From: an uncultured Persicitalea sp.
GTDB lineage: Bacteria; Bacteroidota; Bacteroidia; Cytophagales; Spirosomataceae
Direction of reading: 5' to 3'
DNA: 7,999 nucleotides
Assembly (NCBI GenBank): GCA_950075905.1
Contig: CATMVR010000209.1
Location: 1 to 7,999 of the forward strand
The first letter of the stretch is position 1. Every line of letters begins with the position of its first letter. Below the pieces are notes generated by a model. It was not told the origin of the DNA. It did not search any database and saw only the letters and a program-made list of their open reading frames with translations. A program made the position numbers and the translations under genes. Positions 1 through 7,536 of this stretch are shown piece by piece.

Positions 1-1
1 C

Positions 2-2272
2 GTATTTGCCAAGCTTGTTCCCCTTTTGAAGTCGACCGATGCCGCTACCATCAGTACTGCTAAAACTGCGGTGCTGACCATGAAAGGAAAAAGCGTGGTA
101 GATCAGGTAGCGTTGGCTATTCCGTCGCTCTCTTCCGCCGGGAAGGTAGCCATGGTAGAAGTGCTGGCCGCCCGCCGGGCCGATACCAAAATGGGAACGA
201 TTACCGGCTTGTTAAAGAGTACCGACGCCGAAGTAAAGACCGCAGCCTATACCGCTTTGAAAAGCGTAGCGACTACCCAGGATATTCCCCAGCTATTTAC
301 TCTGCTCAATACGGCAGTTACACCCGCCGAAACCGAATCGGTGCAGGAGGCCATCAAGGCTACCATCAAAGGAAAGGGTACCGTGGCCCAGCAAACGGAC
401 CTTTTGCTGAGCGAAATGGCTGCTTCCGGTAAGAAAGCTGCCTACTTGCCTGTTTTGGCGAGTGTGGGGGGCAAACGGGCTCTCGACGCCGTCGTTACCG
501 CTTTCAATGGCAACGACGCATCTACTCAGCAGTCGGCCATTGCGGCGCTTGCTAGCTGGTCGGATCAGGAGGCAGCGAAGGAACTGTACAAAATAGGCAG
601 CACTACCACGAATGAGGGGTACCTCGACGCGGCCCTGCAAGGTTATGTGAAGAGTATCAGCAAGTCGTCGGCTACCCCGGTGCAGAAGGTACTTCTTCTG
701 CGTAAGGCATTGGATATTGCCAAAACCGCCGATCAGAAAACGGCCATCCTCAAAGAGCTGCAACGAAACAAAACGTTTGAATCGCTGCTGGTGGCGGGGC
801 GCTACCTAGACGACCGTCCGGTGCAGCAGGCTGCCGCGCAGGCCGTGATGGGCATTGCCCTGGCGAATCCGGAATTTACGGGTAGCGTGGTGACGGACCT
901 CCTGACCAAGACCATGAATGTACTGGCCGGACAGGACAGCGAGTACCAGAAAGAAGCCATCAAAAAGCACCTGTCGGAGCTACCCAAGGGCGATGGCTTT
1001 GTGGCGATATTCAACGGCAAGGACCTGACGGGCTGGAAAGGATTGGTAGAAAACCCGATCAAGCGGGCGGCCATGCACCCCGATACCCTGGCGGCAAAGC
1101 AGGCCAAAGCCGATGAGCGCATGCGGACCGGTTGGGTGGTTAAAAACGGCGAATTGGTATTTACCGGCCACGGCGACAACCTCGCTACGGTGAAGAAGTA
1201 CGGTGATTTTGAAATGTACGTCGACTGGAAGATCGAACCCGAAGGCGACGCCGGTATTTACCTGCGCGGTACGCCACAGGTGCAGATTTGGGATACCTCC
1301 CGCGTGAGTGTAGGGGCGCAGGTAGGCTCGGGTGGTTTGTACAACAATCAGAAGCCCCCCTCCAAGCCTACGCAGGTAGCCGACAACGCCGTGGGCGAAT
1401 GGAATTCGTTCTACATAAATATGATTGGCGACCGCGTGACGGTGGACCTCAACGGCGTGCGGGTGGTAGATAACGTGATTCTTGAAAACTACTGGGATCG
1501 AAAACTACCGATATTCCCGACGGAGCAGCTGGAACTGCAGGCCCACGGTACGCAGGTATTCTACCGCGATATATACGTCAAGGAGCTACCCCGTCCGGAG
1601 CCTTTCACGCTGAGTGAGGAGGAAAAGAAGGAAGGTTTTAAGGTACTGTTTGATGGTACCAACATGCACGAGTGGACCGGCAATACGCAGGACTACGTGA
1701 TCGAAAACGGGGCCATCGTGACCTACCCCACCGGGCGGGGCAACGGCAACCTGTACACCAAAGATCAGTACGCCGATTTCAACTTCCGCTTCGAGTTTCA
1801 GCTGACGCCCGGTGCCAACAACGGCCTGGGTATCCGCGCCCCGCTCACGGGCGATGCCGCCTACGTCGGTCTGGCCGAATTACAGATTCTGGACGATACC
1901 GCTCCCATCTACGCCAAACTGCAACCCTACCAGTACCACGGCTCGGTGTACGGCATGATTCCGTCCCAGCGCGGGCACCTCAAACCGGTGGGGGAATGGA
2001 ACTACGAGGAGGTAATTCTCCAAGGCAACAAAATCAAGGTAATCCTGAACGGTACTACCATCGTGGACGGCGACATCGCCGAAGCCACCAAAAACGGTAC
2101 CGCCGACCACAAGGAGCACCCGGGCTTAACTAACCCTACCGGCCACATCGGCTTCCTGGGCCACGGTACGGTAGTAAAGTTCCGGAATATCCGGGTGAAG
2201 GATCTGGCGGTGAAGGAAGAAACGCCTGCGCCCGTTGAAGCAACGTCAAGTAAGAAGAAGAAAAAGAAGTAG
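2..2272 (+). CDS. HEAT-repeat protein with two DUF1080 (3-keto-disaccharide hydrolase) domains, 5' partial
   Basis: The frame is open from the first bases, so the N-terminus lies upstream; the TTG at 26 is probably not the real start. Counting residues from 26, about 1-320 are alpha-helical HEAT-like repeats (LLKSTDA occurs just after 20 and again near 62-68). Two DUF1080 jelly-roll domains follow: about 325-521 (starts FVAIFNGKDLTGWKG, ends YRDIYVKEL) and 538-727 (starts FKVLFDGTNMHEWTG, ends VKFRNIRVKDL). The protein ends in a lysine-rich tail with six terminal K. DUF1080/PF06439 proteins are concanavalin-like folds; characterised members hydrolyse 3-keto-glycosides, and Bacteroidota versions are usually exported. 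Export cannot be checked because the signal peptide would be outside the window. The gene is GC-rich compared with the next two. A terminator follows directly, so it is not in the downstream operon. Family assignment is firm; the exact substrate is unknown. Confidence 0.93.
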   Translation, partial: VFAKLVPLLKSTDAATISTAKTAVLTMKGKSVVDQVALAIPSLSSAGKVAMVEVLAARRADTKMGTITGLLKSTDAEVKTAAYTALKSVATTQDIPQLFTLLNTAVTPAETESVQEAIKATIKGKGTVAQQTDLLLSEMAASGKKAAYLPVLASVGGKRALDAVVTAFNGNDASTQQSAIAALASWSDQEAAKELYKIGSTTTNEGYLDAALQGYVKSISKSSATPVQKVLLLRKALDIAKTADQKTAILKELQRNKTFESLLVAGRYLDDRPVQQAAAQAVMGIALANPEFTGSVVTDLLTKTMNVLAGQDSEYQKEAIKKHLSELPKGDGFVAIFNGKDLTGWKGLVENPIKRAAMHPDTLAAKQAKADERMRTGWVVKNGELVFTGHGDNLATVKKYGDFEMYVDWKIEPEGDAGIYLRGTPQVQIWDTSRVSVGAQVGSGGLYNNQKPPSKPTQVADNAVGEWNSFYINMIGDRVTVDLNGVRVVDNVILENYWDRKLPIFPTEQLELQAHGTQVFYRDIYVKELPRPEPFTLSEEEKKEGFKVLFDGTNMHEWTGNTQDYVIENGAIVTYPTGRGNGNLYTKDQYADFNFRFEFQLTPGANNGLGIRAPLTGDAAYVGLAELQILDDTAPIYAKLQPYQYHGSVYGMIPSQRGHLKPVGEWNYEEVILQGNKIKVILNGTTIVDGDIAEATKNGTADHKEHPGLTNPTGHIGFLGHGTVVKFRNIRVKDLAVKEETPAPVEATSSKKKKKK

Positions 2273-2300
2273 GTTGTTAACTGTTAGGCAGTTAGCTATT

Positions 2301-2346
2301 AGCCGGGATAGGGGTTGTTTATATTCAACTTCTATCCCGGTTTTTC
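2301..2346 (+). terminator. Rho-independent terminator of the DUF1080 gene
   Basis: CCGGGATAG (2303-2311) pairs with CTATCCCGG (2332-2340), extendable by a G-T pair (2312/2331), and is followed at once by TTTTTC. The loop is about 18 nt. It lies about 30 bp after the stop codon at 2270-2272. A smaller inverted repeat, TAACTG/CAGTTA (2278-2283 and 2289-2294), sits between the stop codon and this stem. Confidence 0.78.
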
Positions 2347-2440
2347 GTAAAAAGGCAATTCATTCATTGTGCGTAATTTTTCACTGCGTATAACTGGATA
2401 GCTGCTAGGAGCCTCAGGCCATGGTGAAGGAAAACTAACA

Positions 2441-2484
2441 TTAAAAATCAGTATAAGCATTCATTTTAAAAATCATTACTTTTA
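2441..2484 (+). promoter_or_regulatory. possible promoter/operator region of the GH-GT2 operon
   Basis: The 263-bp gap 2273-2535 holds no gene. After the terminator it becomes AT-rich. The 10-mer TTAAAAATCA occurs twice in direct orientation (2441-2450 and 2466-2475), 25 bp apart start to start. TACTTTTA at 2477-2484 matches the Bacteroidota -7 pattern TAnnTTTG except at its last base. I see no convincing -33 element at the expected spacing. This is the only plausible place for a promoter of the two-gene unit, but the exact site is a guess. Confidence 0.22.
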
Positions 2485-2535
2485 CCAAGCTCCTTCCGTT
2501 AAGAGTTTTAAAATTTCTCGGATTATCGTTGTATA

Positions 2536-3903
2536 GTGATTGTGTATCTCCTTAAACCCTTTTCTGACATTGTCAGATTTAGATTGTCTGGAAACAACAT
2601 TGCATATTTAATAATTTGCACCACTTATCTATACGTGCTAGGTACTTTACTAGCTTGTAAAGACGTAAAAGTAAATTCAACGGCGACAGTTCGAATTGTT
2701 GAATCCGACAGCGGCTATGTCGTATTGCGAAATGGAAAACCATTCGAGATTAAGGGCGCAAGCGGAACAGCGAATTTTAAAACGCTGCATGAGGCTGGGG
2801 GGACTTGTCTTCGCATATGGGACACAACTCACCTGCAACAAATCCTGGACAGTGCGCATGCCAATAACATTGCCATTATTGCCGGCCTCCCCTTGCAGAA
2901 CAGTCATCAAGTTGACTTTTACAATGACCCAGTCAAAGTATCACGACAATTTTTAAAATTCCAGTCAATTGTTGACAGGCACAAGAACCACCCCGCACTT
3001 TTAATGTGGTGCCTGGGAAACGAGTTGGACTTCCCTCACAAGCCTTCCTACAACAATTTTTATGATGGGTTCAATGCCATAACAAAAATGATCCGACAGC
3101 TTGATCCCAATCATCCAGTCACGACGACAGTCATGAATTTCAACCGGAAATACATTACGAATATTCAGCTGCGTTGCGACCTTGATCTGATTTCATTTAA
3201 TATTTTTAGCAATTTGAGATTGCTCAGAAGCGATTTGAAAAGCTTTTCGTGGTTTTGGAACGGACCCTATATGTTACTGGAATGGGGAACGGATGGCCCG
3301 TGGGCCGGCACCCAGATAACTGCCTGGGGTGCTTTCATTGAGAATCCAAGCAAAAAAAAGGCTGACGTTATTCTCAAGCGTTACAAACAGGATATGCCTT
3401 TGGAAGATCCTCGCCTGGTAGGTAATTTTATATTTTTCTGGGGTAGCAAGCAAGAAACTACCCATACCTGGTTCAGCATGTTTGACGAATCCGGCAGAAA
3501 GACTGAGCCGGTTGCCATCATGAAATCCGTATGGACAGGAAAGCCTCCGCAAGATAGCTATCCACAGATCCGATATATGCTGCTCAATAACAAGGGCGCT
3601 GCTGACAACATTTTACTAAATCCCGGGCAAACGATGCTCCCGGAATTGGTTATGTATGAGAAGGACAGCATCAGTTTTGTCAAGTGGGGAATTTACAGAG
3701 AAGACTGGTATAAAGAAGATGGGCAAAACAATACGCGTAAACTTATGCCGCTCGATGGGAAGGTTGAGCCTGGAGGGAAGCTTACTGCCCAGTTTGAAGC
3801 GCCCAGGGAGGAAGGACCTTACCGTATTTTTGCAGAAATATATAACTACAATGGCAACTTTGCTACGTGTAATACGCCTTTTTATGTTGTGAACGCCCCA
3901 TGA
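2536..3903 (+). CDS. predicted lipoprotein glycoside hydrolase, GH-A clan (GH2/GH5-like) TIM barrel
   Basis: The N-terminus has a hydrophobic segment (about 22-40) ending in the lipobox LLAC with Cys41, followed by K-D; this fits signal peptidase II processing and membrane anchoring. Residues about 52-335 look like a GH-A clan TIM barrel. The acid/base motif is WCLGNE with Glu163, the likely nucleophile is Glu249 in YMLLEWG, and a late-strand tryptophan is in FFWGS (302). A C-terminal beta-sandwich (about 345-452) follows. The N-terminal sandwich domains of true GH2 enzymes are absent, so the GH family is left open. No in-frame ATG exists near the start: an in-frame TAA at 2509-2511 limits it, leaving GTG 2536, GTG 2542 or TTG 2584. 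TTG 2584 would give a shorter, more typical signal peptide. The stop overlaps the next gene's start by 4 nt. The protein probably cuts or transglycosylates the glycan made by that neighbour; this role is inferred from operon context. Confidence 0.86.
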   Translation: MIVYLLKPFSDIVRFRLSGNNIAYLIICTTYLYVLGTLLACKDVKVNSTATVRIVESDSGYVVLRNGKPFEIKGASGTANFKTLHEAGGTCLRIWDTTHLQQILDSAHANNIAIIAGLPLQNSHQVDFYNDPVKVSRQFLKFQSIVDRHKNHPALLMWCLGNELDFPHKPSYNNFYDGFNAITKMIRQLDPNHPVTTTVMNFNRKYITNIQLRCDLDLISFNIFSNLRLLRSDLKSFSWFWNGPYMLLEWGTDGPWAGTQITAWGAFIENPSKKKADVILKRYKQDMPLEDPRLVGNFIFFWGSKQETTHTWFSMFDESGRKTEPVAIMKSVWTGKPPQDSYPQIRYMLLNNKGAADNILLNPGQTMLPELVMYEKDSISFVKWGIYREDWYKEDGQNNTRKLMPLDGKVEPGGKLTAQFEAPREEGPYRIFAEIYNYNGNFATCNTPFYVVNAP

Positions 3904-6833
3904 AGCGTATATCGATTACACCACCATCAAAGAAAGACCTTATCACGCTTCGGGTGATGATCTTCATTGGATGCGTTGCAATAGTATTTTTTCTTTATAG
4001 AGTTCTGGATAGCTCCGTGCGCGGATATGCACCGCTCTACTGGATGCTGATGGTGACCTTCCTGTTTACCTGCCTGAAATTGCTTTACGAGTGGTGTCAT
4101 TATCTTCATATTACTGTACCAAAGCCTCCACCGTTAACCAGGAATTTCACCGTTGACATATTTACAACGTTTTGTCCTGGTGAGCCGTACGACATGATCA
4201 TTGAAACGCTTAAGGCAGTTAAAGCGATCACCTACCCGCATGAAACGTACCTGTGCGACGAAGCTAACGACCCTTTTTTGAAGGAAGTCTGTCATCAGCT
4301 CGGTGTGCACCATATCACACGGACGGATAAAACAAACGCGAAAGCAGGTAATATCAACAATGCCTTAAAACAATCTACCGGTGAAATCTGCGTGGTACTG
4401 GATCCGGATCACGTACCTCTTCCTGATTTTCTGGACCCGATAATCCCCCATTTTGCCCATCCGGAAATCGGTTATGTGCAGGTTGTTCAGGCATACAAAA
4501 ACGCAAGCGAAAACCTTATCGCCATGGGTGCGGCCCAGCAGACCTACCAGTTTTACGGGCCGATAATGATGACCATGAACAAATATGGAACCGTGCTTGC
4601 TATTGGTGCAAACTGCACCTTTCGACGCACAGCATTAGATTCCATCGGCGGGCATGCCGCTGGCCTTGCTGAAGACTTGCACACGGCCATGCAGCTGCAC
4701 GCTAAGGGATGGAAGTCAGTGTATGTGCCCGAGGTCCTGGCCCGCGGGCTTGTGCCGACAACGCTTTCTGCCTATTACAAACAACAATTGAAGTGGGCAA
4801 GGGGTGTTTTCGATTTGCTTGTAACGGCATATCCAAAATTGTTCAGCCAATTTACTTGGCGGCAAAAGCTGCATTATGGCGTACTTCCTATGCATTACAT
4901 GTCCGGCGTTATTTACCTGATCAATTTTCTGATTCCGGTTATTGCCCTGTGTTTTGGGGCAAGCCCCATGCATATGGATATCTCGGAATTTGGGCTGGTT
5001 GTGTCTCCCATGATCGCATCCATCGTGCTAATCCGGCATTATGTACAATGGTGGGTGATGGAAGAAGAAGAACGTGGTTTTCACGTGGTGGGGGGACTGT
5101 TGCTGATTGGTACCTGGTGGATATTTATACTTGGTCTCGTATTTACAATTACCGGAAAGAAAGTACCCTATGTGCCCACGCCTAAAGATGGAAATGAAGC
5201 TAACAACTGGCCGCTCAATGTTCCGAACCTCATTGTGCTGGGCATTTCTGCCGCCGCAATTGCATACGGGTTACTTACAGACTGGAACCCTTACAATCTG
5301 GCAATGGCGGGTTTTGCCGGACTGAATTGTTTTTCTATGTGCTTTACCATTGCAGCAAGCCGGCAGCAGCAATTTCGACGCCTGCGGGCAAGTCACCCCT
5401 GGCTGGATGCGATTATGGGCCACGTAAAACTTGTAAAAGGGGGCCTTTGGATTTTGAGACACAACTTATATACCGGCTTGCGCAGCACCGCCTTGCAGGT
5501 GACTTTATTGTTGCTTGGGCTCTGGATATACAGCGCAATGTTTAAGTTTTTAGAAAATGAACCAGAATTTGTGAAATTTGCAGGGCATAAAACGCCTGGG
5601 CAGATTGCGCCTGGAATCAATTCAATGGTAGCCGCTGCGCCGAATATGGAATCAGTAATTGCAGACTTATCCCCCCCAGTTCATTCCAGTGCTGCATGTT
5701 CATTTAAGACAACGAGAGGAGTGAACTATCTGAAAGGATCAGATTGGCAAAACGAATATTACCCGTTTACCAAAAAAGAACTCGTCGCCGATTTTGAAGA
5801 AATGAGAAAAATCGGCATCAACACTGTAAAATTCTACGGTCCAGGCTTCTATGATCGCAATATTCTACGGGTAGCCGATCAGCAGGCGATGAATCTTCAC
5901 TTCGGATTTTGGGTACCTGACGATCTCGATTTCCGCGAGGACAAGAAAAGCCTGAAGGCACTTTCAGAAGCTGTACTGGGCGCTGTAAGCGAGAATAAGG
6001 CAAACCCAAGGATTCTTTCGTGGAACATTGGCAATGCTGTTTTCCAAAATTTGAGCCTGTATTATCAACCATCCGATCTAATTTACCAACAGGATGCCTA
6101 TCTGGATTGGCTTAAAAAGTTGGTGGTGCAAATGAAAAGCGTCGATCCGAAACGCCCGATCACCCTGGACATTGAGGTATCGGAAAGAATGCATTCCGTC
6201 GTCGATAGAATACGATCTGTCATTCCAGAAATCGCATCCTATGGTCTCGTGTATAATGATAACTCCCCCGAACACGTAATCCCAAAAAACTTTCCGCATT
6301 TCATCAGCTATGCCACCTACGATGTGTACAACGAACTTCCACGGGATTCTGCTGGTGTTTTTATTTCAAACTGGCAGGATGTACACACTTCCGAACGGGT
6401 GAGTTTTGACGCTATCAAGGATCTGACTGGACGCAAAAAAAATTCATATCTACAACTAGCCGCGCAATGGAAGGGTGGTGCAAAACCATTGGCCTCTCCA
6501 AAAATTAGAATACTGAGACCTGCTGTCGGAACATTTCCTGGCACACTCCTTGACTATCAGGCGATCATCCAAAAAGAAGGAACATGGATACTGGCCAAAA
6601 ACATGCAGACTAACTTAAAGTTTGAATGGAAACTTGTTCGAATGGATCATTTGTACAACCTCGTTTCCACGAAGGACGTGGGTACTGGACCGGACCTAAC
6701 CCTACGGATCCCGGACCATCCCGATACCTATAAGCTTTACTTGTTTGTGCTCAATGACGATACGGTGATAGAAATCATTAATTCTGTCCTGAACATACCG
6801 CTTCGATCGCCAGCAAAATCTTCGGCTTTCTGA
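3900..6833 (+). CDS. membrane GT2 (cellulose-synthase-like) polysaccharide synthase fused to a catalytically degenerate glycosidase-like domain
   Basis: Two N-terminal membrane segments (about 17-36 and 45-65) precede a cytosolic GT2 domain (about 80-310). Its motifs are CDEAND (Asp120), DPD (168-170), AED (257-259, catalytic-base position) and QQLKW (295-299, equivalent to QxxRW). Several membrane segments follow (near 331-352, 363-383, 396-416, 442-459, 464-486 and 530-548), with VPTPK at 425-429 resembling the gating loop of processive synthases. No PilZ domain is visible. Residues about 598-865 form a TIM-barrel domain related to the preceding lipoprotein, followed by a C-terminal beta-sandwich (about 868-966). 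In the barrel, the acid/base motif reads WNIGNA (Ala713 for Glu), and the nucleophile strand reads FISNWQD (Asn824 for Glu), so it is probably non-catalytic. The ATG sits in an ATGA overlap with the upstream stop, implying translational coupling. The likely role is synthesis and export of a beta-glucan-like or other glycan; the polymer is not deducible. No clear terminator follows. Confidence 0.93.
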   Translation: MKRISITPPSKKDLITLRVMIFIGCVAIVFFLYRVLDSSVRGYAPLYWMLMVTFLFTCLKLLYEWCHYLHITVPKPPPLTRNFTVDIFTTFCPGEPYDMIIETLKAVKAITYPHETYLCDEANDPFLKEVCHQLGVHHITRTDKTNAKAGNINNALKQSTGEICVVLDPDHVPLPDFLDPIIPHFAHPEIGYVQVVQAYKNASENLIAMGAAQQTYQFYGPIMMTMNKYGTVLAIGANCTFRRTALDSIGGHAAGLAEDLHTAMQLHAKGWKSVYVPEVLARGLVPTTLSAYYKQQLKWARGVFDLLVTAYPKLFSQFTWRQKLHYGVLPMHYMSGVIYLINFLIPVIALCFGASPMHMDISEFGLVVSPMIASIVLIRHYVQWWVMEEEERGFHVVGGLLLIGTWWIFILGLVFTITGKKVPYVPTPKDGNEANNWPLNVPNLIVLGISAAAIAYGLLTDWNPYNLAMAGFAGLNCFSMCFTIAASRQQQFRRLRASHPWLDAIMGHVKLVKGGLWILRHNLYTGLRSTALQVTLLLLGLWIYSAMFKFLENEPEFVKFAGHKTPGQIAPGINSMVAAAPNMESVIADLSPPVHSSAACSFKTTRGVNYLKGSDWQNEYYPFTKKELVADFEEMRKIGINTVKFYGPGFYDRNILRVADQQAMNLHFGFWVPDDLDFREDKKSLKALSEAVLGAVSENKANPRILSWNIGNAVFQNLSLYYQPSDLIYQQDAYLDWLKKLVVQMKSVDPKRPITLDIEVSERMHSVVDRIRSVIPEIASYGLVYNDNSPEHVIPKNFPHFISYATYDVYNELPRDSAGVFISNWQDVHTSERVSFDAIKDLTGRKKNSYLQLAAQWKGGAKPLASPKIRILRPAVGTFPGTLLDYQAIIQKEGTWILAKNMQTNLKFEWKLVRMDHLYNLVSTKDVGTGPDLTLRIPDHPDTYKLYLFVLNDDTVIEIINSVLNIPLRSPAKSSAF

Positions 6834-6891
6834 TCAGTGCTCTGTGTACCTACCAGATGTATACCCCTCCGCGTGTAGCTGCCAGGGACCT

Positions 6892-6986
6892 GAGGGCACC
6901 TCAAACCGGTAGGGGAATGGAACTACGAGGAGGTAATCCTGAACGGTACGACCATCGTGGACGGCGACATTGCCGAAGCCACTAAT
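6892..6986 (+). pseudogene. fragment of a DUF1080 gene with a 27-bp in-frame deletion
   Basis: This stretch matches the second DUF1080 domain of the first gene, aligning with 1971-2090 in the same orientation, with about 5 mismatches in about 92 aligned bases. It encodes HLKPVGEWNYEEVI, then LNGTTIVDGDIAEAT. The nine residues between these in the intact gene are missing. The lost 27 bp is flanked in the intact gene by AGGTAAT at 2010-2016 and 2037-2043; only one copy remains here (6931-6937). A TGA at 6891-6893 closes the frame upstream, and the match ends where the REP hairpin flank begins. Four of the mismatches are synonymous third-position changes (GTG/GTA, ACT/ACG, ATC/ATT, ACC/ACT), so it probably derives from a selected paralogue, not from a decayed copy of this gene. 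The 57 bp before it (6834-6890) hold nothing I recognise. Confidence 0.85.
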
Positions 6987-7011
6987 CCGTGGTCTGTGTC
7001 CCCACAGACCT
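6987..7011 (+). repeat. left REP-like palindrome
   Basis: The core GGTCTGTGTCCCCACAGACC (6991-7010) folds into an 8-bp stem (GGTCTGTG/CACAGACC) with a TCCC loop. It is preceded by CCGT, which may be the short guide sequence RAYT proteins need beside a REP hairpin. The 25-bp block recurs in inverted orientation at 7659-7683. It lies 25 bp beyond the transposase stop codon. It has no T-run on the plus strand, so it is a poor terminator for the GT2 operon. Confidence 0.8.
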
Positions 7012-7035
7012 AACCCAAACGTTACCATATCCCAT

Positions 7036-7515
7036 TCAAAACCGATCCAGATAATGGGTCAAAAAGCCGAACTCGTCAGCACCTGTTTCATAATAGACAG
7101 CCGATGACCAGCGGTAGTTTTCTGGCCGGTCTGCTAGATTCCATCGTTCGTGTATTGGGTTGTTGTGCATGTATACCATTTTCTGCTCCACCTTCTGTTT
7201 TGAGTCTATCCATACCGCCAGAGGATCGCGCTGCCAGATACGGTGCTTTCGCTCCGGATCTTCCACCTTGAAAAAAGGTAATACATCAGGATGACTAGTT
7301 CTTAGATCTTTCAAGATCATGTGGCTCGTGTATTTATTGAAGCTGGCGTGGGGCCGGGCGGCGTTCCGCGCCTCTTTCCCGTTTGGCTCTAGCATCTCCC
7401 AAACTACATGCAGGTGATTAGGCATGATTACAAAGCCATAGATTGCTATCAACTTCCTGTCGGTCAATTCCTGCCACGATGCTATGATAATCTCTTTGTA
7501 CTTATCAAGCTTCAA
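7036..7515 (-). CDS. REP-associated tyrosine transposase (RAYT, Y1/HUH, IS200-like), 5' end frameshifted
   Basis: The 159-residue frame carries the family's HUH metal-binding motif in GFVIMPNHLHVVW (His34, His36) and the catalytic tyrosine region KMVYMHNNP (Tyr115). It ends with a WSS...FGFLTHY tail typical of Bacteroidota RAYT-like transposases. Such enzymes nick and rejoin single-stranded DNA at REP hairpins, and hairpins flank this gene. The frame opens only at TTG 7515 (residues MKLDKYKEI), too far into the domain: the first beta-strand of the Y1 fold lies upstream in another frame at 7551-7586. Without the 14 bp at 7537-7550 the two parts join as one protein of about 178 residues starting MEFDNVYFWTGTVKDWKK. 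As it stands the protein lacks its N-terminal strand and is probably inactive, although both active-site motifs are intact. Confidence 0.87.
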   Translation of the reverse strand: MKLDKYKEIIIASWQELTDRKLIAIYGFVIMPNHLHVVWEMLEPNGKEARNAARPHASFNKYTSHMILKDLRTSHPDVLPFFKVEDPERKHRIWQRDPLAVWIDSKQKVEQKMVYMHNNPIHERWNLADRPENYRWSSAVYYETGADEFGFLTHYLDRF

Positions 7516-7536
7516 TAGCTTTTTCCAATCCTTGAC

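Noticed and set aside
293..1179. Minus-strand open frames of 156 and 125 codons under the first gene
   Set aside because: They lie antisense to a clear HEAT/DUF1080 coding sequence, have no recognisable domain, and are expected in GC-rich coding DNA.
1672..2133. 153-codon plus-strand frame inside the DUF1080 gene
   Set aside because: It is arginine-rich out-of-frame translation of the second DUF1080 domain, not a separate gene.
5388..5500. RxxxR-containing cytosolic segment of the GT2 protein as a c-di-GMP PilZ site
   Set aside because: The segment has RQQQFRRLR but no (D/N)xSxxG partner and no room for a PilZ barrel before the next membrane segment.
6991..7010. REP hairpin as intrinsic terminator of the GH-GT2 operon
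   Set aside because: On the plus strand the stem is followed by TAACCC without a T-run, and it lies about 160 bp past the stop codon.
6834..7028. 64-codon minus-strand frame after the GT2 gene
   Set aside because: It is antisense to the DUF1080 remnant and crosses the REP hairpin; no family resemblance.
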